In this document: positions 16,566 to 26,806 of the stretch, piece after piece
Layout: each line of letters starts with the position of its first letter
Position numbering within the stretch: position 1 is the first letter of the stretch
NCBI GenBank assembly: GCA_001899305.1
Contig: MKWL01000006.1
Span: 1 to 41,990, forward strand
Reading direction: 5' to 3'
Source: Thiobacillus sp. 0-1251
Lineage (GTDB): Bacteria; Pseudomonadota; Gammaproteobacteria; Burkholderiales; Thiobacillaceae
Length of the DNA stretch: 41,990 nt
Program-made: the position numbers and the translations under genes
The notes under the pieces: model-generated
Seen by the model: the letters and a program-made list of their open reading frames with translations, nothing else
Database searches by the model: none
What the model was told of the DNA's origin: nothing

Positions 16566-17734
16566 GTCTGGTCTCCAGAAGCACGGGATGGCAACAGATG
16601 GTGCGGGAGGAAGAAGGCGTTGGCGATCAGCGTCGGCACCACGGCGCTGCCGACCACCGCTGCCACGATGGCCGAATACTCGGCCTGGTTGATGACCCCG
16701 TGGGACAGGCCAAACAGGGCCGAGATGGTGCCGAAGGTAAGGCCGGTGGACATCAGCAGCGTGGTGTACATGGCCTCCTGCTTCGGCGACTTGTACAACA
16801 GTGTCGCCGGATACACGCCCGCCAGCTTGGCCCCCATCTTGGTCAGCAGCAGGACCACGAAGCCCAGCGGCGCGGCGGCCAGCGCCGGCAGCGACACCAG
16901 CAAGCCGGCGCGGATGAAGTAGAACGGCGTCAGGAAGCCCAGGGTCAGGGTGCGCAGCCGCCGCACCAGGGCGTGGTCCTTGCCCACCGTGCCGGCCAGC
17001 ACCATGCCCACCAGGTAGGCAGGCAACACCGCCTCGCTGCCGGCCCAGCCGGCGAGCGCGCCCAAGCCGAACAGGCAGAGCATCAGGAACTTCGCCTCCA
17101 GTTCCGAGGGCCGGTTGCCATAGCGCTTGAAGAAACGCGGTACCACCCGGGGCAGGATGAAAGCGGCGGCGACGATCCCGGCCACGAATACCAGGGTCTT
17201 CCAGGTGAATGGCGAGAACAGCAGGCCCAGCGCGATCACGGTCGCGAGGTCGTTGACGAAGCAGGCGGCCAGCACGCCTTTGCCGTAGTCGGTGGTGTTG
17301 AGGCCGAACTCCAGCATCACCGCATAGACCACCGCCACCGAGGTGGTGGACATGGCGACGCCCGCCAGCCAGCTCTGCTGGATGCCCCAGCCGAGCAGCC
17401 AGTGGGCCGCTGCCGCGCAGATCAGAAAGGGCGCGATAAAGCCGACCAGACCAATGCCCAGGGTCGGTTTCCACTGGCGCTTGAACACCGCCGGGTCCAG
17501 TTCCGCGCCGGCCAGGAAGGTGAGCAGGATGGCCCCGGCCCCGGACAGGAACTTGATCCACGTGGCATCGCCCGCCAGCAGCGCTCCGCCAAGGGCGGCG
17601 CCGATGACGAGTTGGGCCACGGTACCCACTATGATTTCCGACAGCGCGGTGGCAACGCGCATCCAGATCGACAGCATCGTGGCCACCAGGGCCAGCCCCA
17701 GCCACAGCGCCGCCTGTGCCCAGATTGCGGTCAT
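16562..17734 (-). CDS. CPA2-family cation:proton antiporter
   Basis: The 390-residue protein has about 12 membrane segments and CPA2 sequence features: AGAILLTFLAGAELDP, WLAGVAMSTTSVAVVYAVMLEFGLN, and FVNDLATVIALGLLF with an Asp in the position of the ion-coupling acid. It lacks the TrkA-N domain of the Kef protein at 1431. ATG 17734 has AGGAG 6 bases upstream, overlapping the DUF190 stop. Such antiporters occur with fluoride riboswitches and may restore pH after HF entry. The ion (Na+ or K+) cannot be read from sequence. Confidence 0.88.
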   Translation of the reverse strand: MTAIWAQAALWLGLALVATMLSIWMRVATALSEIIVGTVAQLVIGAALGGALLAGDATWIKFLSGAGAILLTFLAGAELDPAVFKRQWKPTLGIGLVGFIAPFLICAAAAHWLLGWGIQQSWLAGVAMSTTSVAVVYAVMLEFGLNTTDYGKGVLAACFVNDLATVIALGLLFSPFTWKTLVFVAGIVAAAFILPRVVPRFFKRYGNRPSELEAKFLMLCLFGLGALAGWAGSEAVLPAYLVGMVLAGTVGKDHALVRRLRTLTLGFLTPFYFIRAGLLVSLPALAAAPLGFVVLLLTKMGAKLAGVYPATLLYKSPKQEAMYTTLLMSTGLTFGTISALFGLSHGVINQAEYSAIVAAVVGSAVVPTLIANAFFLPHHLLPSRASGDQT

Positions 17735-17743
17735 GGCGCGCTC

Positions 17744-18088
17744 CTAGCTGTTTTCCGGCGGATCGCCGGATTCGGGGTTCACCACGCCGAAGCGGGCCGG
17801 GATGTGGGCGTAGAAGGCGCGCAGCTTTTCCTTATGTAGCAGGTCCAGCAACTTTGCCGACTCCGCTTCGGTGACGACGAACTCCACCTCCACCGCGAGA
17901 TTGCCGGCCAGTTCGAAGAAATGATCCTCCATCAGATGATGGTGATGACCGAAACCGGCCATGGCGCGAAACGCCGTGCCGCCCCGGATGCCCAAGCTGT
18001 TGGCCGCATCGAGCAGCCATTCCCAAGCCAGCTTGCCGTGGCAGCGCTGATTCTCGTGCAGGTAAAACCTCAGAAAACAGCCTTCCAT
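17744..18088 (-). CDS. DUF190 protein, PII-like
   Basis: The 114-residue protein belongs to DUF190, a family with a ferredoxin-like, PII-related fold often placed beside crcB. Its characteristic parts are LRFYLHENQRCHGKLAWEWLLDAANSLGIRGGTAFRAMAGFG and the C-terminal half VEFVVTEAESAKLLDLL. The start 18088 (MEGCFLRF) follows AAGGGG 5 bases upstream and is preferred over 18103. It lies between the HIT gene (12 bases) and the antiporter (9 bases). A role as a small-molecule-responsive regulator of the channel or antiporter is plausible but unproven. Confidence 0.85.
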   Translation of the reverse strand: MEGCFLRFYLHENQRCHGKLAWEWLLDAANSLGIRGGTAFRAMAGFGHHHHLMEDHFFELAGNLAVEVEFVVTEAESAKLLDLLHKEKLRAFYAHIPARFGVVNPESGDPPENS

Positions 18089-18099
18089 TTCGACCCCTT

Positions 18100-18468
18100 T
18101 CAATAATTCTGTTTGGATGGAATCACGCCCCGTACGCCGCCGCGTGGGTTGGCCACGTCGCCCCGGTAGCGGGGGATGAGATGCAGATGGACGTGAAAGA
18201 TGGTTTGTCCCGCCATGTCGCCGACGTTGATGCCCAGGTTATAGCCGTCGGGATGAAACTCGGCGTCGAGCCATGCCTTGGCGGCGTCGGCCAGTTCGAA
18301 CATCGCCTGCCGCTCCTGCGCCGAGGTATCGAACCAGCCAGCCACGTGGCGACGGGGCAGGACGAGCAGATGGCCGGGACTGACCGGAGATTGGTCGCGG
18401 ATCACATAGGCCAGATCGTTCTCCAGCAGAACCTCCGCCGGCTGGCAGAACGGGCAAGCGGCGTTCAT
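18100..18468 (-). CDS. HIT-family hydrolase
   Basis: The 122-residue protein has an N-terminal zinc-type CPFC motif, [13 protein letters not shown], and the catalytic triad HVHLHLIPR near residue 100. HIT enzymes hydrolyse or transfer nucleotides from substrates such as dinucleoside polyphosphates or AMP-lysine. ATG 18468 overlaps the crcB stop (18465-18467) by 4 bases. The presence of a HIT enzyme in a fluoride operon is notable. One possibility is handling of fluoro-nucleotide or stalled adenylate products, but this is speculation. Confidence 0.88.
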   Translation of the reverse strand: MNAACPFCQPAEVLLENDLAYVIRDQSPVSPGHLLVLPRRHVAGWFDTSAQERQAMFELADAAKAWLDAEFHPDGYNLGINVGDMAGQTIFHVHLHLIPRYRGDVANPRGGVRGVIPSKQNY

Positions 18469-18851
18469 GCCGCGCCTCTTGCCCAGGCCACGGTGGCGAT
18501 GCCGGCCAGGGTCATCAGCACCGAGCCGATCACGTGCGTCGCCACCGAGGCCAGCGCCCAGGATGGCCGTCCCTGTTGCAGCAGGGTGGCGATTTCGGCA
18601 GAGAAGGTGGAGAACGTCGTCAGCCCGCCGCAGAAGCCGGTCACGACGAGGAGCCGCCATTCAGGCGCGAGGCCAGGCAAGGCGGAGAAGAAAGCGAGTC
18701 CCAGGCCGATGACGTAGCCGCCGATCAGGTTGGCGGCCAGCGTGCCGGGAGGAACGGTGGGGAAGAGTGCGTTGAGCTTGAGGCCCAGCTGCCAGCGCAG
18801 CACGGCGCCGAACGCGGCGCCGAGGGCAATGGCGAAGACGGATTTCCACAT
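18465..18851 (-). CDS. crcB: CrcB/Fluc fluoride channel
   Basis: The 128-residue protein has four membrane segments and CrcB hallmarks: [25 protein letters not shown] with the conserved Asn, and [15 protein letters not shown], the phenylalanine-box region with the central sodium-site segment. Fluc channels are dual-topology dimers that export fluoride from the cytoplasm. It is the first gene of the leftward operon and lies directly downstream of a fluoride riboswitch. AAGGA is 7 bases before the ATG and can be hidden in a hairpin (18856-18889). Confidence 0.95.
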   Translation of the reverse strand: MWKSVFAIALGAAFGAVLRWQLGLKLNALFPTVPPGTLAANLIGGYVIGLGLAFFSALPGLAPEWRLLVVTGFCGGLTTFSTFSAEIATLLQQGRPSWALASVATHVIGSVLMTLAGIATVAWARGAA

Positions 18852-18855
18852 GCGT

Positions 18856-18889
18856 CTGTCCTTGAAAAGCGATCATTTTTCACGGACAG
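18856..18889 (-). promoter_or_regulatory. Hairpin covering the crcB ribosome-binding site
   Basis: CTGTCC (18856-18861) pairs with GGACAG (18884-18889), and inside it ttgaaaa pairs with tttttca, giving a long interrupted stem around a small loop. The minus-strand Shine-Dalgarno AAGGA (18859-18863) lies in the stem. It could let the upstream riboswitch act on translation of crcB. Confidence 0.5.
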
Positions 18890-18893
18890 CCAA

Positions 18894-18976
18894 ATGCCTA
18901 CACCGCCCGTGCCGGGTTCGTGTAGGCATCATCAGCCGGTTATCCCGGCGGTTATGAGGAGGCATGCCATCTCCTG
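18894..18976 (-). ncRNA. Fluoride riboswitch (crcB motif) with switching hairpin
   Basis: Read leftward, P1 is GGAG (18971-18974) with CUCC (18958-18961). P2 is GCCGG (18945-18949) with CCGGC (18935-18939). The conserved CUGAUG follows, and the pseudoknot strand GGCAU (18964-18968) pairs with AUGCC (18925-18929). These are the defining parts of the fluoride aptamer. The stretch 18921-18929 can instead pair with 18894-18902 in a 9-bp hairpin that takes up the pseudoknot strand, so ligand and hairpin exclude each other. The T-run after the hairpin is short (2-3), so control may be by weak termination or through the next hairpin. Confidence 0.93.
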
Positions 18977-19240
18977 TACGGGCACATTCTCCCATGCATC
19001 CGGGTGAACTGGAAAGTCTCTGTAGGGTGCTGTGTGTAGAACGGGCGTTCGATAGCGTAGGGGTGAATGTCTCTTGAGGGATGCATTTGCCGAAGGGCAA
19101 AGCAGGCATCCAACGGCTCCTTGCCGTCGTACTCTGGGGGTTAGCAAGACGTCCGGGTCTCCGGCGGCCGCGCTCCGATGCGTGACGCGGCAACAGAGGC
19201 GCTCGGACGAAGCTGTTTTGTGACGTCGAAAGATGACCAA
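18977..19240. other. Divergent spacer between crcB riboswitch and pump operon
   Basis: About 260 bases with no supportable gene. It must hold the leftward promoter of the fluoride operon. A short hairpin tttgcc/ggcaaa near 19086-19101 and other small inverted repeats are present, but I could not match them to a known RNA class. Confidence 0.4.
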
Positions 19241-19273
19241 ACGGTCAGGTTCCGGTCACGTTCCGGTTTCCCC
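19241..19273 (+). promoter_or_regulatory. Three 11-bp tandem repeats, probable OmpR-family operator
   Basis: acggtcaggtt (19241-19251), ccggtcacgtt (19252-19262) and ccggtttcccc (19263-19273) repeat with a period of exactly 11 bases; the first two agree at 9 of 11 positions. Tandem direct repeats at one helical turn are typical of OmpR/PhoB-family response regulators. They lie about 85 bases upstream of the efflux operon, whose likely controller is the regulator at 12577. Confidence 0.55.
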
Positions 19274-19357
19274 GCGTCGCTTACTCTTCTGCCGTCCGAG
19301 CCGTCGCTCTATGCGGTATCGGCTCATTCCGTATGTCTATCCGCGAAGAATGGGAAG

Positions 19358-20767
19358 ATGAAGCGCTTACCGATCACGCTCCTGGTGCTCCTCACCGGCT
19401 GCGCCAGCTATACCGCTAAACCGCTCGATCCCGGCGGACAGCAGACGGCCCTCGAAGCCCGGCGCCTGGATGCCCCGCAGGTTCGGCAATTTGTCGAGCG
19501 CAGTCTGGGGCATGAACTCGCACCCTGGCCGCCGAAAGCCTGGGATCTCGACGCGCTGACCCTGGCGGCCTATTCCTTCCATCCCGACCTGGACCGTGCC
19601 CAAGCCCAGCAACTGGTGGCCGAAGCCGCCATCGTCACGGCAGGCGCACGCCCGAATCCGACGGCCGGGGTCTCGTTTCAACGCAACATGGATGCACCGG
19701 CGGGGCAGTCGCCATGGACCAACGGCCTGGGCCTCGATATCCCGATCGAGACGGCCGGCAAGCGCGACTACCGCATCGACCAGGCACGTTATCTTGCCCA
19801 AGCCGCAAAGCTCAGGGAAGCCGAGGCCGTGTGGCAGGTGCGCAGCCGCGTGCGGGCCAGTCTCCTGGCGGCCTATCCGACCGAGGCCCTGGTGCGCCGG
19901 CAACGCGATCTGCAGGAAGGGATCGCCCGGATGCTGGAACGCCGGTTTGCCGCAGGCTTCGCGTCCCAGCCCGAACTGACACAGGCGCGCCTCACCCTCG
20001 ATCGGTCCATCCTGGCCCTGCGCGAAAACCAGAAACAGGGCGCCGAAAACCTCGCCCGGCTCGCCGCGGCCGTGGGCGTTCCCGCAGCCGCTCTCCAAGG
20101 GGTCGAGATTTCCTACGATACGTTCGAGCAGCTGCCGCCCGTCTCGGCCTTGCCGCCGGCGGAAGTGCGGCGCGCGGCCCTGCTGAGCCGGCCCGACGTG
20201 CTGGCCGCCCTCGCCGACTACGAGGCCAGCCAATCCGCGCTGCAACTGGAAATCGCCAGGCAGTATCCGGACGTCGCGCTCGGCCCCGGCTACGTTTGGG
20301 ACGCCGGCCAGGTGAAATGGTCGCTCGGTCTCTCCCTCGTGCTGCCGTTGCTCAACCGCAACGAAGGCCCCATCGCCGAGGCCAAGGCACGCCGCGAGCA
20401 GGCCGCCGCGGCCTTCCTGGCCGTCCAGGCCAAGGCAATCGCCGAAGTCGACGAGGCCCTGGCCGGCTACGGCCATGCGGTGCAGATGGTCGAAACGGCC
20501 GAAGCCCTGCTGCGCGGTCAGCAGAAAACCGAGCGCGCAGTCGCCGCGGCCTTCCGAGCGGGCGAGTCCGACCGTCTGGCCTGGCTCTCGGCGCAGTACG
20601 AAACCGCGACGGCCGAACTGGCCCGGGTCAATGCCTTGTCTCAAGCCCAGCAGACGCTGGGACGCCTGGAGGACGCGCTGCGCCGGCCGATCGGCCCCCA
20701 TGCGCTGGCCGTGACGGCGGACCAGGTCATTTCGTCGAAACCCCGTCCCTACGAGGAACAACCATGA
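19358..20767 (+). CDS. Outer-membrane efflux lipoprotein (TolC/CusC/CzcC type)
   Basis: The 469-residue protein begins MKRLPITLLVLLTGCAS, a lipoprotein signal with lipobox LTGC. Two TolC-type repeats follow: an N-terminal half from AYSFHPDLDRAQAQQLVAEA, and a second half with LLSRPDVLAALADYEASQSALQLEIARQYPDVALGPGYVWDAG. It forms the outer-membrane duct of the RND pump encoded next. ATG 19358 was chosen for the signal peptide; longer in-frame openings lack one. The ribosome site (GGGAAG) is weak. Its stop overlaps the adaptor start in ATGA. Confidence 0.88.
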   Translation: MKRLPITLLVLLTGCASYTAKPLDPGGQQTALEARRLDAPQVRQFVERSLGHELAPWPPKAWDLDALTLAAYSFHPDLDRAQAQQLVAEAAIVTAGARPNPTAGVSFQRNMDAPAGQSPWTNGLGLDIPIETAGKRDYRIDQARYLAQAAKLREAEAVWQVRSRVRASLLAAYPTEALVRRQRDLQEGIARMLERRFAAGFASQPELTQARLTLDRSILALRENQKQGAENLARLAAAVGVPAAALQGVEISYDTFEQLPPVSALPPAEVRRAALLSRPDVLAALADYEASQSALQLEIARQYPDVALGPGYVWDAGQVKWSLGLSLVLPLLNRNEGPIAEAKARREQAAAAFLAVQAKAIAEVDEALAGYGHAVQMVETAEALLRGQQKTERAVAAAFRAGESDRLAWLSAQYETATAELARVNALSQAQQTLGRLEDALRRPIGPHALAVTADQVISSKPRPYEEQP

Positions 20768-21803
20768 GAAAAAAACCATTCATCGTGATCGGTATCGGCG
20801 CGCTGGTGGCCGGCCTGGCTGTCTGGGGATTTCTGGCGGGGCGCGAGGAACTCGCTATCGAACAGAAGCGTGAGAAACCCGTCAACGCGCCGTCCCGCGT
20901 CGTCGCCCAGGACGGCGGCACGGCGCTGGTCTTCGATGCGGACACCCAGAAGCGGGCCGACATCGCCGTGGCCGCCGTGCAGCAGACCGCCCGCCGCGGA
21001 GAGATCGCGGCGCTGGCCGCGGTGCTGCCGCTCCAGGAACTCATCGATCTGCGCAACGCCTTTGTCGCCGCCACCGCCCAGTTGGAGCGGACCCGGGCAG
21101 CGATGGAGGCGTCGCGCCGCGAATTTGAGCGGATCGAGGCGCTGCACAACGATGACAGCAACGTCTCGGACAAGGTGTTGGAGGCCGCGCGAGCCACATG
21201 GCGTGGCGACGAGGCGGTAGCACGCGCGGCCGCCGAGGCGTTGGGCACCGTCGAGCGCGGCGCCCGGCAAAAATGGGGGGCTGCGTTGGTTGAGGCGATG
21301 GCAAAAGACACGCCGCTGTTCCGGGATTTGGCGGAACAACGGCAAGTGTTGCTGCGGGTCGCGGTGTCGGCGGGTAGCAGCCTGGCGAAGCCGCCCGTCA
21401 CCGTGAGGGTCGACGCTGGCGATGGCGCCTATCGAACCGGCAAGCTGATTTCCGCCGCGCCCCAGGCCGACCCGCGCACCCAGGGGCCGACTTTCTTCTA
21501 CGCCGCCTCGACAAACGGGCTGCTGCCGGGCACCACGCTCACCGCCAACCTGCCAGCGGGCGCCGAACAGCCGGGCGGCATCGTGCCGGCCGACGCCGTG
21601 GTGTGGTGGCAGGGCAAGTCCTGGGTGTATCTGCAAAGCGCGCCTGACCGTTTCGTGCGGCGCGAGTTGCCGCCGGCGATGGCCATCGACCAGGGCTGGT
21701 TCGTGCCGGGTGGGTTCCAGGGCGCGCGCCTGGTGGTGCGCGGCGCCCAGAGCCTGCTCTCGGAAGAGTTGCGCGCGCAGATTCAGGTCGGCGAGGAAGG
21801 CGA

Positions 21804-21807
<4 letters not shown>
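20764..21807 (+). CDS. Periplasmic adaptor of an HME-RND pump
   Basis: The 347-residue protein has a single N-terminal membrane anchor (PFIVIGIGALVAGLAVWGFLAG), a helical-hairpin segment (about 85-150) and C-terminal beta-barrel and membrane-proximal parts (VPADAVVWWQGKSWVYLQ). It is a short HlyD/CzcB-type adaptor joining the inner-membrane pump to the outer-membrane duct. Start and stop overlap its neighbours by 4 bases each, so the three genes are translated as a unit. No metal-binding His-rich region was seen at the N-terminus. Confidence 0.85.
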
Positions 21808-24920
<3,113 letters not shown>

Positions 24921-25185
24921 GCCAAAACGATTGCCAGCGGAATTCCATGGACTGATCGACGGCCTTCCGACTATCCATCCCGTAGAGAAAATCAGAAAGC
25001 TGCCGTTCGGTGAGGGCTTTTTGACCTACGTCCGGTAACGGACACCTAGTGGAAGTCCTCTGCTCAAATCTCCAGCGTCGCCTTCGGCCGAGAAGCGGGC
25101 CGACCGGCAAAAAGTCCCAATGGCAGGTTCGGGATCCGTTAGCTGTCGTTCTTCGCACTCGATTTTTGTGGACGCTATCTGCCCT
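24921..25185. other. Spacer with coding remnant between pump operon and integrase
   Basis: 265 bases without an intact gene. The minus strand reads VGQKALTERQLSDFLYGMDS followed by RKAVDQSMEFRWQSFW in one frame, which looks like a degraded protein rather than a shadow. It could be the remains of an earlier gene at an island junction. Confidence 0.4.
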
Positions 25186-26412
25186 TCAGCCAAGCCGGCG
25201 GGGCGTTGCTGTCCCGCAATGCTTAGCCCAGTCGTCCATCAATTTCCGACGTTTATCGAAAAGGTCACCGCGGCGGTAGGCGGCTTCCACTTTGTTGCCG
25301 ATGGTGTGAGCCAGGGCCATTTCCACCACTTCTGACGGGTAGGCTGTTTGCTCGGCTGCCCAGTCCCGGAATGATGAGCGGTAGCCGTGGACAGTCAGGT
25401 CGCCTCGGCCCATACGCTTTAATACAGCGATCAGGCTCATGTCGGACAGGGCTTTGTTATTCATGCCGGGAAACACAAGATCGGTGTCGACTCCCCGTGG
25501 GAGGGCTTTGAGAATTTTCAGGGCTTTGTTGGAAAGGGGGACACGGTGTTCCTTACCGGCTTTCATACGATCACCTGAGATGATCCAGGCGCTAGCTTGT
25601 AGATCAATTTCGGCCCATGTGGCCCCGCGTACTTCACCCGAACGGGCAGCGCACAGGATGGTGAATTCCAATGCTCTGGCACTGATGCCTTCCATCTTTG
25701 CCAACTCGGCCATGAAGCTCCCCACCTCACCGTAAGGCAGGGCGGTATGGTGTGCCACCTTCTGGATTTTAGAGGGTTGAGCCAGTAGAGTGTCCAGGTG
25801 ACCTTTCCAACGTGCCGGATTTTCACCTTGCCGATAACCGCGCACCGTCGCCCAGGACAGGACATTCTCAATGCGCCCGCGCAAACGGCTGGCGGTTTCT
25901 GTTTTTGTTTTCCAGATTGGCTCCAGAACTTTAAGCACCAGCCCTGTGTCCACACTTGCGACGTTCAAGGCGCCGATGATTGAAGTTGCGTAGGTATCCA
26001 GCGTGTTTGCCCACTGCTGGCGATGCTTGGCATTTTTCCAGCTGTCGCTATGAGCATCCAGGTAAGCTGTCACGCATTGCGAGAAGGTCATTGCCTTGGC
26101 GCGTTCTGCTGCCAGAGCGGAACGTTTGGCGCGGCGGACCTCTATCGGATCAAGCCCATGATCTACCTGTTCACGAATATGGCGCGCCTTCTCTCTAGCA
26201 CCTGCCAGAGTGACATCCGGAAAACCACCCAGACCCATATCCCGTCGTTTACCCGCAATCACCTTGCGGAGTATCCAGGAGCGTGCACCTGTACCGGATA
26301 CCTGAAGGGCCAAGCCAGCGACCCCACCGACGAAGTACAAACCCGCTTTAGTCAGCCGATTAACTTCCAAGGCGGATAATTCCTTTGCTTTTTTACCCAT
26401 CATAATACCCAT
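25186..26412 (-). CDS. P4-type tyrosine integrase (DUF4102 family)
   Basis: The 408-residue protein has the DUF4102 N-terminal arm-binding region (KELSALEVNRLTKAGLYFVGGVAGLALQVS), a core-binding middle, and a catalytic domain. The domain shows R in CAARSGEVRGATW, the HGYRSSFRDWA box (H-x-x-R) and LAHTIGNKVEAAYRRGD with the nucleophilic Tyr. It would integrate an island at a tRNA or similar site. Such genes usually have their 5' end nearest the attachment site, which would put it in 26413-26806. The start is uncertain among ATG 26412, 26403 and 26400. It may mark a nested island. Confidence 0.9.
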   Translation of the reverse strand: MGIMMGKKAKELSALEVNRLTKAGLYFVGGVAGLALQVSGTGARSWILRKVIAGKRRDMGLGGFPDVTLAGAREKARHIREQVDHGLDPIEVRRAKRSALAAERAKAMTFSQCVTAYLDAHSDSWKNAKHRQQWANTLDTYATSIIGALNVASVDTGLVLKVLEPIWKTKTETASRLRGRIENVLSWATVRGYRQGENPARWKGHLDTLLAQPSKIQKVAHHTALPYGEVGSFMAELAKMEGISARALEFTILCAARSGEVRGATWAEIDLQASAWIISGDRMKAGKEHRVPLSNKALKILKALPRGVDTDLVFPGMNNKALSDMSLIAVLKRMGRGDLTVHGYRSSFRDWAAEQTAYPSEVVEMALAHTIGNKVEAAYRRGDLFDKRRKLMDDWAKHCGTATPRRLG

Positions 26413-26806
26413 CAATTGGAGTAAGATTTGATGATAGTTCGTGAGGCGAAATGAAACAACAATTTTGACTAAATACGAATAAATACAGCTTACTACAATG
26501 ACTTATGAGATTTGTTTAGACGGCATGAAACATGGCGGAGGCAGACACCCTCTCCGCCAATTACCGTCCAGTCGCTTTAGGCGCTTGAATTTACTGGAAG
26601 TCTTGTAAATGAACGGACGGCATCAACGCGGCAGCTACTTCGGCATATTGCCCGGATTCGGCCAGCCGACGTAAAAACAACATTCCCGATATTGCCAAAA
26701 GCGCAAACCTGTGTAGGTGACGCACGCGAGAACTCGATACCGATTCGAATACTCGCGTCGTGCTGGCCCGCTCTCGACAGTTGATGTAGCCGGCAAGATG
26801 GGCGAG
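26413..26806. other. Spacer upstream of the integrase, possible attachment region
   Basis: About 390 bases with no supportable gene. It is A/T-richer next to the integrase start. An inverted repeat ggcgga/tccgcc flanks cagacaccctc around 26533-26558. The integrase promoter should be here and an att site is likely, but I saw no tRNA or tmRNA end. Confidence 0.4.

Noticed and set aside
14166-16922. 918-codon open frame on the plus strand
   Set aside because: It is antisense to the MFS, UspA and CPA2 genes; its translation is rich in Arg, Gln, Gly and His with no domain. Such long antisense frames are common at this GC content.
19070-19160. Possible second structured RNA near the pump operon
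   Set aside because: Small hairpins such as tttgcc/ggcaaa are present, but the conserved positions of c-di-GMP, yybP-ykoY or guanidine classes could not be found.
19714-20763. In-frame upstream extension of the RND adaptor
   Set aside because: It runs through the outer-membrane factor gene in another frame, while the adaptor has a clear membrane anchor at 20764.
26413-26806. tRNA or tmRNA attachment site for the integrase
   Set aside because: No tRNA arm, CCA-type 3' end or T-loop could be recognised in the region.
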